From Nocardia bhagyanarayanae (lineage in GTDB: Bacteria > Actinomycetota > Actinomycetes > Mycobacteriales > Mycobacteriaceae), in contig NZ_VFPG01000001.1 of the NCBI RefSeq assembly GCF_006716565.1, positions 5,704,001-5,768,000 of the forward strand: DNA of 64,000 nucleotides, written 5' to 3'. The notes below the pieces were generated by a model. That model had not been told where the DNA came from. It was given only the letters and a program-made list of their open reading frames with translations, and searched no databases. The translations under genes were made by a program, and so were the position numbers. Numbering within the stretch: position 1 is the first letter of the stretch; every line of letters begins with the position of its first letter. Positions 9,416 to 17,133 of the stretch are shown piece by piece.

Positions 9416-10648
9416 ATGCGACGTACACGTTGGATCGTGCTCGGCGGGTGTTTCCTCGCCTATCTGTTCGACGCGCTCGAGATCGTCTTGCTGTCGATGG
9501 GTCTGCCCGCCATCCGCAAGGACATGGGCCTGACCGTGACCCAGGGCGGCCTGCTGGCGACCGCGACCCTGGTCGGTATCGGTGTCAGCAGCGTGCTGGG
9601 CGGCTACGTCGCCGACAACTTCGGCCGCAAGAAGGCCCTGCTCGCCTCCCTGTCGACGTTCGGGGTGTTCACGGCCGCCATCGCAGTCGTGCCGAACTTC
9701 GAAGTCTTTCTGCTGCTGCGGTTCCTGGCCGGTATCGGGCTGGGCGCGGTGTGGAGTGTGGTCTCGGCCTATGCGGTGGAGACCTGGCCGGAGCAGCATC
9801 GGGGTCGCGCTGCGGCGTTCGTGATCAGCGCGTTTCCTGCCGGTGGCGCGATGGCGGCGACCATTTCCGGATGGTTCCTGCCTGATTGGCGGCTGATGTT
9901 CCTGGTCGCCGGCGCCGCGGTCGTGCTGCCGGTCGCAGTGGTGGCGATCTTCTTCTCCGAGTCCGCGTCCTGGGTCGAGCAGAAGGCTTACAGCAGCGGC
10001 GATGTCGTCTCGGTCCGTGACGTTCTCGGTTCCTCGCTGCGCCGCCGGACCCTGCTCGGCACCCTCATGGCAGCGCTGGCACTGTTCGGATACTGGGGTG
10101 CGATGACCTGGCTGCCGACTTATCTCACCACCGAACGCGGCCTCGACAAGGGATCGGTCGCGCTGTTCGTCACCATCGTCAACCTGGGAATGTTCGCCGG
10201 CTACAACGGATTCGGCTACCTGGCCGATCACATCGGCCGCCACCGCACCATCGTGATCACGCTGTTCGGTGTCGCGGCGACGCTGCCGATCTACGCGCTC
10301 ACCAGCGACCTGACCGCCCTGTTGTGGCTGGGGCCTCTCTTCGGCGCGTTCACCGCCTTCTTCGGTCTGTTCGGCTCTTACCTCGGTGAACTGTTCCCGA
10401 CCCGGGCCCGCGCCACCGGTGCCGGATTCTGCTTCAACGTCGGTCGTGGTGTCTCGGCGCTGGCCCCGTTCATCCTGGCCGGACTGGCCGCCAGCATCGG
10501 CTTCCAGGGCGGGCTGGTTGTCTGCGCGGGCTTCTTCGCCCTCGCCGCGGTGGTGGCGCTGCTGCTGCCCCGCACCGGCGCCACCACCGACGAGCCCACC
10601 TCCACGCCGATCGCCGACCCGCGCGACGACGCACCCGCCACGGTGTGA
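9416..10648 (+). CDS. MFS transporter, aromatic acid:H+ symporter-like
   Basis: A 410-residue major-facilitator protein with about 12 predicted membrane spans. The family signature appears twice, after span 2 (GGYVADNFGRKK) and after span 8 (GYLADHIGRHR). The N-terminus places DALEIVLLSMGLPAI in span 1, as in aromatic-acid permeases. The ATG at 9416 is fixed by GGAGG 7 nt upstream; the frame is open further upstream but overlaps the dioxygenase gene. It probably imports the aromatic or cyclic precursor degraded by the operon; the substrate is inferred from context. Confidence 0.85.
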   Translation: MRRTRWIVLGGCFLAYLFDALEIVLLSMGLPAIRKDMGLTVTQGGLLATATLVGIGVSSVLGGYVADNFGRKKALLASLSTFGVFTAAIAVVPNFEVFLLLRFLAGIGLGAVWSVVSAYAVETWPEQHRGRAAAFVISAFPAGGAMAATISGWFLPDWRLMFLVAGAAVVLPVAVVAIFFSESASWVEQKAYSSGDVVSVRDVLGSSLRRRTLLGTLMAALALFGYWGAMTWLPTYLTTERGLDKGSVALFVTIVNLGMFAGYNGFGYLADHIGRHRTIVITLFGVAATLPIYALTSDLTALLWLGPLFGAFTAFFGLFGSYLGELFPTRARATGAGFCFNVGRGVSALAPFILAGLAASIGFQGGLVVCAGFFALAAVVALLLPRTGATTDEPTSTPIADPRDDAPATV

Positions 10649-10652
10649 CCGC

Positions 10653-10688
10653 TGGGTCCGGGCCCGTCACCGGGTGGGCCCGGACCCA
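10653..10688 (+). terminator. Strong hairpin between transporter and dehydrogenase genes
   Basis: Perfect 13-bp arms (10653-10665 and 10676-10688, TGGGTCCGGGCCC and its complement) enclose a 10-nt loop immediately after the transporter stop. It could end most transcription of the operon or act as a processing or attenuation site, leaving the dehydrogenase at lower expression. Confidence 0.6.
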
Positions 10689-10731
10689 CCCGCGATCTCT
10701 TCTTCATTCCTCAACGACGAAAGACGACGCT

Positions 10732-11796
10732 GTGCCATCGACGATGCAAGCCGCTCTCTACCACGGACCCCGCGACATCCGGATCGAGGAGGTCGAGATC
10801 CCAGTCCTGGCCACGGGCGAAGTCCTGGTGAAGGTGCTGCGGTCGGGGATCTGCGGCACCGATGCCGGCGAGTGGATCGCGGGGCCGAAAGTCTTTCCCG
10901 TCCGCCAGCGCCACCCACACAGCGGACACCTCGGACCGATCATCCCCGGTCACGAATTCGTCGGCGAGATCGTCGAGGCGGGCCCGCGCCCCACCCTGCT
11001 GCCGGGAACCTTGGTCGCCAGCGGCGCCGGCATCTGGTGCGGTGAGTGCCGACGCTGCCGCCAGGGTCGCACCAACAAATGCGTGCGCTACCGCACGCTC
11101 GGACTCAACGTCCACGGCGGAATGGCCGAATACGTCGCCGTGCCCTCGGCCACCCTGCGCCCCCTGACACCAGAGATGACCCTCGATCACGCCGCGCTCG
11201 CCCAGCCGCTGGCCGTGGGCATCCACGCGGCCCGCCGGGCCGGTACCGTCGCCGGTGATCGCGTCGTGGTGATCGGCGCAGGCGCGATCGGCTCGTTCGT
11301 CCTGGCCGGACTGCGTCATCTCGGCGACTTCCAGATCGCCGTGGTCGACATCGCCGCCTCCCGGCTGGCGCGGGCCAAACGCCTCGGCGCAGACATCACT
11401 GTGACCGCCTCCGCCGCGCTCGCCGATGAACTCACCGATGCCTTCGACGGCGCCAATCCCGATGTGGTTATCGAGGCCAGCGGCGCACCCGGCCAGCTGG
11501 CGCTGGCTCTGGAGCTGGTCACTGACGGCGGCCGTGTCGAAGCAGTCGGGATTCCGAAGCAAAAACCCGAGATCGACCTGCACTCGATGATCTTCCGCGA
11601 GATCACCCTGGAGACGACCCTGGCCCACATCTGCGATACCGACCTGCCGGCCGCGCTGCACATTTTGGCCCAAAACCCACTGCTGGGTCAGGAATTCGCC
11701 GAGACCCCGGTCGGGCTGGCACAGCTGGGCGAGAGCCTGGACCGCCTCGCCACCGGACAGGTCGAAGGAAAGATCCTCATCGACCCCACCGCGTGA
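10732..11796 (+). CDS. Zinc-dependent medium-chain alcohol dehydrogenase
   Basis: A 354-residue MDR dehydrogenase. Catalytic-zinc features are CGTD after residue 35 and the following GHE; the structural-zinc site is the four-cysteine run CGECRRCRQGRTNKC. The Rossmann motif is VIGAGAIG. Overall it resembles the threonine / butanediol / sorbitol dehydrogenase group. The GTG at 10732 is favoured because GAAAG precedes it at good spacing; an ATG four codons later is the alternative. It is separated from the transporter by a strong hairpin but lies in the same direction, so it probably oxidises an alcohol in the same catabolic scheme. Confidence 0.85.
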   Translation: MPSTMQAALYHGPRDIRIEEVEIPVLATGEVLVKVLRSGICGTDAGEWIAGPKVFPVRQRHPHSGHLGPIIPGHEFVGEIVEAGPRPTLLPGTLVASGAGIWCGECRRCRQGRTNKCVRYRTLGLNVHGGMAEYVAVPSATLRPLTPEMTLDHAALAQPLAVGIHAARRAGTVAGDRVVVIGAGAIGSFVLAGLRHLGDFQIAVVDIAASRLARAKRLGADITVTASAALADELTDAFDGANPDVVIEASGAPGQLALALELVTDGGRVEAVGIPKQKPEIDLHSMIFREITLETTLAHICDTDLPAALHILAQNPLLGQEFAETPVGLAQLGESLDRLATGQVEGKILIDPTA

Positions 11797-11949
11797 CGCC
11801 CGAACCAGCACGGCCTGCCACTGCCAGGAGCCGGGGTCACAGGGAACCTGCGCTCACACATGACCACCACCGCGCACTGCCGCGCGACGCCGAAAACGAA
11901 CACCCAGGCCAAGGCAAATGGGGGTGCAACCTGCCGAAGACTCCGCCGA

Positions 11950-11961
11950 CCGACCGGTCGG
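11950..11961. promoter_or_regulatory. 12-bp palindrome upstream of secreted protein gene
   Basis: The perfect palindrome CCGACCGGTCGG lies 22 bp upstream of the secreted protein start. It has the form of a small repressor site, but GC-rich palindromes of this length also arise by chance in such DNA. Confidence 0.3.
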
Positions 11962-11983
11962 CACTGAGAAAACAAGGAAAACG

Positions 11984-12679
11984 ATGAGGAAAACCGTTAT
12001 CACCTCGGCCCTTCTGGCCACCGCCGTGAGCCTGAGCTGCGCCACCGCGCACGCCGAGTCCGCGCCGGGATCTATCGGCTACCACGCCGAGCTCACCCCG
12101 ACCTCCGCCGTGATCGAAACCGATGCCGGCACGGCGATCACTGCCACCGACGGGGTGCTCAGCATCCGACCCGAGAACGGCGGCCCCGTTCTGGCCGGTG
12201 CCGAATTGTCCTTCCGCGTCGACGATTTCATCTTCCCCATCGAGGCACAGATCCAGGGCACCCGCGCCGTGCTCACCCCGCAATTCGACCTCGCCCACGC
12301 CACCTACCGGCCCGTGGCGCTGCCATATGAGAACCAGGCTCCCTGGAAGAACGAGTACGAGCGCGAACAGGCCGCCTGGAGCCGCATGACCTCCACGATC
12401 ACCATGGGCGCCACCGTCGGCACCCTGGTAGGCGGTCTCAGCGGGGCCGCGGCGGGCTGCCTGCTCGGCGGCATCGCGGGGGCGACAGTGGCCGCCGCCG
12501 CGATCATCGGCCTGTTCGGCGCGTTCCTGCCCGCCGCCGCAGTCGGCTGTATCGGCGGCATCGTCGCTGTCGGCGCACTGGGAACTCTCGCCGGCCAGCT
12601 CCTGGTGACCGCTCCGGTCGCCGTGATGGCTGCCGTGCAGTACTTCACGACGATCAACCAGCCCGCCCCGGTCAAATAA
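11984..12679 (+). CDS. Secreted glycine-zipper protein of unknown function
   Basis: A 231-residue protein with a clear signal peptide (MRKT, a hydrophobic stretch, cleavage near ATAHA at residue 23). A beta-rich middle part follows, and the C-terminal third is dominated by small residues in GxxxG spacing (for example TVGTLVGGLSGAAAG and LLGGIAGATVAAAA), a glycine-zipper pattern seen in envelope-inserted proteins. The ATG at 11984 has AAGGAAA upstream. The protein at 31970 shares the same layout without close sequence similarity. A cell-envelope role is inferred; nothing ties it directly to the catabolic operon. Confidence 0.7.
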   Translation: MRKTVITSALLATAVSLSCATAHAESAPGSIGYHAELTPTSAVIETDAGTAITATDGVLSIRPENGGPVLAGAELSFRVDDFIFPIEAQIQGTRAVLTPQFDLAHATYRPVALPYENQAPWKNEYEREQAAWSRMTSTITMGATVGTLVGGLSGAAAGCLLGGIAGATVAAAAIIGLFGAFLPAAAVGCIGGIVAVGALGTLAGQLLVTAPVAVMAAVQYFTTINQPAPVK

Positions 12680-12693
12680 ATAGCCGGTGAGGT

Positions 12694-12725
12694 CCGGGGC
12701 CGTGGCCATGCGGCCAGGACCCCGG
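12694..12725 (+). terminator. Terminator after the secreted protein gene
   Basis: An imperfect stem pairs CCGGGG (12694-12699) with CCCCGG (12720-12725) and TGGCC with GGCCA around a 4-nt loop, with a 3-nt internal mismatch. It starts 14 bp after the stop codon. Confidence 0.5.
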
Positions 12726-12872
12726 TCCCGTGTCAGTCCAGTTCGTTCGCTCTTACTCGAGCCCGCCGGGGGCACGAATCTGCGACCGGTAACCACAGCA
12801 GGTACACGACCGCCCCTGTCGCACCGGCGTCAGAATCCAGGACCCAAAACGGGGGGTACGCGCGGGGTCAGA

Positions 12873-12929
12873 CACAGAAATAGCAGGTCAGGCCCGGTCT
12901 GAGACCGGGCCTGACCTGCTATTTCTGTG
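12873..12929. repeat. 57-bp perfect hairpin (28-bp arms, 1-nt spacer)
   Basis: The arm at 12873-12900 begins CACAGAAATAGCAGGTCAGG and is an exact inverted copy of 12902-12929, with a single G between. It directly abuts a tRNA T-arm-like fragment on the minus strand, where a tRNA terminator would be expected. A related shorter hairpin occurs at 13185-13219. Confidence 0.8.
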
Positions 12930-13184
12930 AGCTAAGGGGACTCGAAACCCCTGACCCCCACTCAGGAGTTCTAGTTGTCTCGTGATCGCCGCTGGGTCCG
13001 CCTACCGTTGGTAATCGGCTTCGATCACCAACCGGCCACCCGAAACCGCAGGTTGTTCCCGTTCCGTTCGATGTGCCCCGCCGCGGGCACGAACCTGCGA
13101 CGGACGACCGCCAGGCCGTTCAACTGATTGGAAGTCTGGCCCGGAAACTTTGGTGTATTCCTGGTTACACACCGCGAGAAAAGA

Positions 13185-13219
13185 AGCAGGTCAAGCCGAG
13201 CTATCGGGCTTGACCTGCT
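13185..13219. repeat. Second AGCAGGTCA hairpin, diverged copy
   Basis: 13-bp arms (AGCAGGTCAAGCC at 13185-13197, GGCTTGACCTGCT at 13207-13219) enclose a 9-nt loop. It shares the AGCAGGTCA core and the flanking TTTCTG with the 12873-12929 hairpin and likewise abuts a T-arm-like fragment, so it is the second copy of the same module. Confidence 0.7.
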
Positions 13220-13517
13220 GTTTCTGCTCCCCCATCTGGACTCGAACCCGCAACCGCTCCATTGAAAGTGGTAACCGACCGACTCCGGCCCGCCCCTTCG
13301 GATTGCCAATGCACCGAACTGTAGGGCTCCGGCCCGATCGCACGCCACTGAATAAATCTCCTTCCCGCGACCCAGTGGTACCGCACATCGACGCGCCCGG
13401 CCGACCGCGAAAAATCCTTTGCGCTCGGTGGCGCGCGGGCGATGAAATGTGAGTTCACCCGTCGTCTGCACACACATGACAGCCATCGACATCGGCACGC
13501 CGGAAGGAACTCGCACC

Positions 13518-15074
13518 GTGGACATCGTCGACGAGAGCGTGCGCGGCGAGACCCCCGCGCTCGCCGGACGTACCGAGTGGGTGGGCCTGCTGGTGCTCGC
13601 GCTCGCCTGCCTCGTCTACGCGATGGACCTCACGGTGCTGCACCTCGCGGTGCCGATGATCAGCGCCGACCTGCATCCGACCAGCTCGCAGCTGCTCTGG
13701 ATCATCGACGTCTACGGCTTCATGGTGGCCGGTCTGCTGATCACCATGGGCACCCTCGGCGACCGGATCGGCCGTCGCCGCATGCTGATGATCGGCGCGG
13801 CCTCGTTCGCGGTGGTCTCGGTGGTCGCGGCGTTCGCGCCCACCGCCGAGGCGCTGATCGTCTGCCGGGCGCTACTCGGCGTCGCGGGAGCCACGCTCGC
13901 GCCGTCCACCCTGTCGTTGATCTTCAACATGTTCCGTGATCCACGGCAACGTTCGGTGGCAGTGGGCGTGTGGGTCGGCGCGTTCTCGGCAGGCGGCGCG
14001 GTGGGGCCGATCTTCGGTGGCGTGCTCTTGGAGAACTTCTGGTGGGGATCGGTGTTCCTGCTCGCGGTGCCGGTCATGGTGCTGCTGCTGGTGCTCGGCC
14101 CGAAGGTGCTTCCCGAGTTCCGCGACCCCGAGGCGGGGCGGCTCGATCCGATCAGCGCCGCGCTGTGCGTGGGAGCCATGATCGCGGTGGTGTTCGGCAT
14201 GAAGAAGATCGCCCAGGACGGTGTCGGCATGGCGGCGCTCACGGGCCTGATCGGGGGCGCCGCGCTAGGCGCGCTGTTCGTCCGGCGTCAGCTCACCAGC
14301 GCCGATCCGATGCTGGACCTGCGGCTGTTCCGGTTGAGCCGGTTCCGGGTCGCGCTGCTGATCAACATCGTCGGCATCTTCGTCGCGTTCGGCTACTTCC
14401 TGTTCGTCGCGCAGTACTTCCAACTGGTGCTCGCGATGTCACCGCTGGCGACGGGTCTGGTGATGGTGCCCTCCGGTATCGGGTTCATCGTCGGATCGCA
14501 GCTGGCGCCGCGGCTGGTCCAACTGGTGCGTCCCGCCTACCTGATCGGCGGCGGACTGACCATGGCCGGTATCGGGCTGCTGATGATGACGCAGCTCAGC
14601 GCGTCCGGCGGATACGGTCTGGCGCTCGCGGCTTCGGTGATCTCCGCGCTCGGGCTGGCGCCGGTCTTCGGCATCACCACCGAACTCATCGTCGGGGCCG
14701 CACCACCCGAGCAGGCGGGCGCCGCCTCGGGCGTCTCCGAAACCGGCGCGGAATTCGGCGGCGCGCTGGGCATCTCGATCCTAGGCAGCATCAGCATCGC
14801 CATCTACCGCGGCGACCTGTCGTCCTCGCTGCCCGCCGGGCTGTCCGAGGCGGACGCCGGGTCGGTCCGCGACACCTTGGGCGCGGCGGTCCACGTGTCG
14901 ACCCAGGTGCCGACGGCCCTCGGCGAATCCGTGCTCGCGGCGGCGCGCGAAGCATTCCTGCACGGTGTGCACATCACCGCGGCCATCGCCGGTATCGCCG
15001 CACTGGCCATCGCGGTGGTCTCGGTGCGCAAGCTGCGCGATATCCCCGCAGGGCCGTTGACCCACGACGAGTGA
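13518..15074 (+). CDS. DHA2-family MFS multidrug exporter (14 spans)
   Basis: About 518 residues with the pattern of a 14-span drug:proton antiporter. Span 1 carries MDLTVLHLAVPMI (the D-x-T-hhhhA-hP signature of this family), the inter-span loop carries GDRIGRRR, and span 5 has the glycine-rich GVWVGAFSAGGAVGP motif C. The GTG at 13518 is chosen for its GGAAGGA ribosome-binding site; ATG codons up to 42 nt further upstream lack one. It is convergent with a TetR regulator gene across a strong shared terminator. Substrates are probably cationic or amphiphilic drugs; the specificity is not visible. Confidence 0.85.
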   Translation: MDIVDESVRGETPALAGRTEWVGLLVLALACLVYAMDLTVLHLAVPMISADLHPTSSQLLWIIDVYGFMVAGLLITMGTLGDRIGRRRMLMIGAASFAVVSVVAAFAPTAEALIVCRALLGVAGATLAPSTLSLIFNMFRDPRQRSVAVGVWVGAFSAGGAVGPIFGGVLLENFWWGSVFLLAVPVMVLLLVLGPKVLPEFRDPEAGRLDPISAALCVGAMIAVVFGMKKIAQDGVGMAALTGLIGGAALGALFVRRQLTSADPMLDLRLFRLSRFRVALLINIVGIFVAFGYFLFVAQYFQLVLAMSPLATGLVMVPSGIGFIVGSQLAPRLVQLVRPAYLIGGGLTMAGIGLLMMTQLSASGGYGLALAASVISALGLAPVFGITTELIVGAAPPEQAGAASGVSETGAEFGGALGISILGSISIAIYRGDLSSSLPAGLSEADAGSVRDTLGAAVHVSTQVPTALGESVLAAAREAFLHGVHITAAIAGIAALAIAVVSVRKLRDIPAGPLTHDE

Positions 15075-15207
15075 CGGTCCCGGCGGTGGGAATCGGCCGG
15101 GTCCATCGCCCCACGGGGACTACAGGTTCAGAGACGCCACCCCTGGCATTCTTGCGCAGCGTGCACAACAGCGGCGCGAGCAATGCCGCGTCAGTCCACG
15201 GTCGATC

Positions 15208-15263
15208 GACGGGAGAGAAATGGTGGCTGCGAAAGGTTTCGCAGCCACCATTCGACTCCCGTC
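15208..15263. terminator. Bidirectional terminator between exporter and TetR genes
   Basis: An inner perfect 16-bp stem (15219-15234 with 15237-15252, 2-nt loop) is extended after a 3-nt internal loop by an outer 8-bp stem (GACGGGAG at 15208, CTCCCGTC at 15256). It lies midway between two convergent genes. Confidence 0.8.
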
Positions 15264-15275
15264 GGATCCATTTCT

Positions 15276-15872
15276 CTATCGAGCGGAGTCAAAGGGCGGT
15301 TCGGGCGCGTCGGCCAGCGCCGCCAAGGCGGTCGACAGGGTGGCTCCGTCCGGTAGCGCGCCGTCGGGGTTGATCAACCAGAGCACCGAAAGACCCTGGG
15401 TGAGCGCGAAATAGAGTTCCCCGATCGCTTCGGCCTGCCGCTGGGTCAGATGCGGGTGGGTTTCGCGCAGAGTGGTGGCCAGGTCGGCGGTCGCCTGCGG
15501 GAGGCTCTCGGACATGAACCGCTGCGATTCCGGCGACCGAGCCATGCGCAGCAGGTTCTCCATGCTGGCCAGCATGCCTTCGCGATTGGCGGCGAACACC
15601 GCGGGCAGTCCGTCGATCATCGACGCGAAGGCCTCGGGCATCGGACGCCCCTTCGTCGCCGCGATCAGCTCACCCATGCTGTCGCCGATGCCGGTGCCGA
15701 GCGCTTCGGCCAGCGCCTCGGTGATCAACCGGTCCTTGGAACCGAAGTGGTAGCCGATGGCGGCCAGGCTGACCCCGGCCGCGTTCGCGATGTCGCGAGC
15801 GGTGGTCTTGGCCACGCCGCGCTCCATGATCGCCTTGCGGGCTCCGGCCAAGAGGTCTTCACGGTTTCCCAT
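15276..15872 (-). CDS. TetR-family transcriptional regulator
   Basis: A 198-residue repressor with the N-terminal TetR DNA-binding helix-turn-helix (about residues 5-50, TTARDIANAAGVSLAAIGYHF) and a helical ligand-binding domain. The ATG at 15872 gives the normal N-terminus MGNREDLLAGA; upstream in-frame codons extend into the operator region and are rejected. It is convergent with the drug exporter, which it may regulate in trans, and divergent from the nucleoside hydrolase gene, with which it shares a 163-bp intergenic region holding a palindrome. Confidence 0.85.
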   Translation of the reverse strand: MGNREDLLAGARKAIMERGVAKTTARDIANAAGVSLAAIGYHFGSKDRLITEALAEALGTGIGDSMGELIAATKGRPMPEAFASMIDGLPAVFAANREGMLASMENLLRMARSPESQRFMSESLPQATADLATTLRETHPHLTQRQAEAIGELYFALTQGLSVLWLINPDGALPDGATLSTALAALADAPEPPFDSAR

Positions 15873-15891
15873 GCGAGCCAGAGTACGGCAT

Positions 15892-15913
15892 GTCTCAGAC
15901 GTATGTCCTAGAC
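15892..15913. promoter_or_regulatory. Candidate TetR operator
   Basis: An imperfect palindrome, GTCTCAGAC at 15892-15900 and GTCCTAGAC at 15905-15913 with GTAT between, matches at 7 of 9 positions per arm. It begins 20 bp upstream of the TetR start, the expected place for an autoregulatory site. Confidence 0.5.
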
Positions 15914-16035
15914 GTCCGTTCAATAGCAGAGGCCTCGATGAGGGAGCCGCGGTTGCCCGAGCATCGCCACGCGCCTCCGGCCGCACCCGGGGCACTGGAC
16001 GGAGCGCGCCCGGCGGAGTCGATTACTGTCGAATC

Positions 16036-17133
16036 GTGCGGCAGAAGATGATCGTGGACGTCGATACCGGAATCGACGATTCGCTGGCCCTGCTGTACCT
16101 GCTCGCCTCCCCCGAGGCGCAGATCCTCGGTATCGCGGCAACCGCGGGCAATGTGCCCGCCGCGCAGGTAGCCGCCAACAATCTCGCGTGGCTGGATGTG
16201 TGCCGGGCGCCGGAGATCGAGGTCGCCCTCGGCGCGGCCGAACCGCTCGCCATCCCCTTGCGCACCACCGAGGACACCCACGGCCCGCAGGGCCTCGGTT
16301 ACGCCGAACTGCCCGTGGCCCGGCGCGCGTGCTCGAACCGCACGGCCGCGCAGATGTGGGTGGCTTTGGCACGCGAACATCCCGGCGAGATCGTCGGCCT
16401 GTGCACCGGCCCGCTCACCAATCTCGCGCTGGCGCTGCGCATCGAACCCGAGTTGCCGCGACTGCTGCGCCGGTTGGTCATCATGGGCGGCGCGTTCAAC
16501 CATCCTGGCAACACCACGCCGACCAACGAGTGGAACGTGCACGTCGATCCCGAGTCGGCCAAGGAGGTGTTCGACGCCTTCTCCGCCGCCCCGCCGGATC
16601 GCCGACCGGTGGTGTGCGCCCTCGACATCACCGAGACCATCGAGATGTATCCGAAGCACCTGGCGCTGCTCGCCGAGCGCGCGCTCAGCCACCCCGCGGA
16701 GACGGTGTCGGAGGACGACGTGCCGGGCACCCGATCGGCGGCGTCGAATCCCGTTGTGCGCCATGTGTCCGACGCCGTGCGGTTCTACTTCGAGTTCCAC
16801 CGCGCCTACGACCAGGGCTATCTCGCGCACATGCACGACCCCTTCGCCGCCGCGGTGGCCCTCGACCCGACCCTGGCCCGCACCAGGCCCGCGACCGTCG
16901 ACGTCGAGCTGACCGGCGCCTTGACGCGGGCGACGACGGTGGCCGACTGGGTGGGCATGTGGGGACGGGAACCCAACGCGGACATCGTCGTCGGCACCGA
17001 CCCCGAGCTGTTCTTCGATCGGCTCATCGCCCGAGTCGGCGATTTCGCGAAGGACCTCTATCCCCCCTCGGGAGAGCCGCGCATGACGCACGCTCAGCCC
17101 GCTTCACACCGCCCGACGAAGGACCCTCGGTGA
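16036..17133 (+). CDS. Inosine-uridine preferring nucleoside hydrolase
   Basis: About 365 residues. The N-terminal signature DVDTGIDD, at residues 8-15, is the aspartate cluster that binds Ca2+ in this family, and NEWNVHVDPESA further on matches the ribose-binding region. It should hydrolyse ribonucleosides to base and ribose, or a related N-glycosidic substrate. The GTG at 16036 is the assumed start; an ATG four codons later is equally possible as neither has a strong ribosome-binding site. Its stop overlaps the amidohydrolase start by GTGA, indicating that the two enzymes work together, probably in salvage of a nucleoside or modified base. Confidence 0.85.
   Translation: MRQKMIVDVDTGIDDSLALLYLLASPEAQILGIAATAGNVPAAQVAANNLAWLDVCRAPEIEVALGAAEPLAIPLRTTEDTHGPQGLGYAELPVARRACSNRTAAQMWVALAREHPGEIVGLCTGPLTNLALALRIEPELPRLLRRLVIMGGAFNHPGNTTPTNEWNVHVDPESAKEVFDAFSAAPPDRRPVVCALDITETIEMYPKHLALLAERALSHPAETVSEDDVPGTRSAASNPVVRHVSDAVRFYFEFHRAYDQGYLAHMHDPFAAAVALDPTLARTRPATVDVELTGALTRATTVADWVGMWGREPNADIVVGTDPELFFDRLIARVGDFAKDLYPPSGEPRMTHAQPASHRPTKDPR

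Larger units (their letters stand above)
12761..13250 (-). repeat. Tandemly duplicated module of tRNA 3'-half-like fragments
   Basis: Between 12.68 and 13.5 kb there is no gene. Instead two types of fragment alternate A-B-A-B. Type A (12761-12786 and 13075-13101) reads on the minus strand as a T-arm-like CGCAG(A/G)TTCGTGCCC followed by a GC-rich end. Type B (12931-12952 and about 13225-13250) reads as a T-arm with TTCGAGTCC followed by an acceptor-like end and then a long hairpin. The A copies are 315 bp apart and the B copies about 300 bp apart, so a module of about 300 bp has been duplicated and has diverged. None folds as a complete tRNA: the 5' halves are missing and the first B T-loop has an extra base. 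These look like tRNA-gene remnants of the sort left by integrating elements. Confidence 0.5.

Noticed and set aside
12931..13250. Functional tRNA genes
   Set aside because: Only T-arm and acceptor-like 3' parts are present; no D-arm or matching 5' acceptor strand can be found and one T-loop has an extra base.
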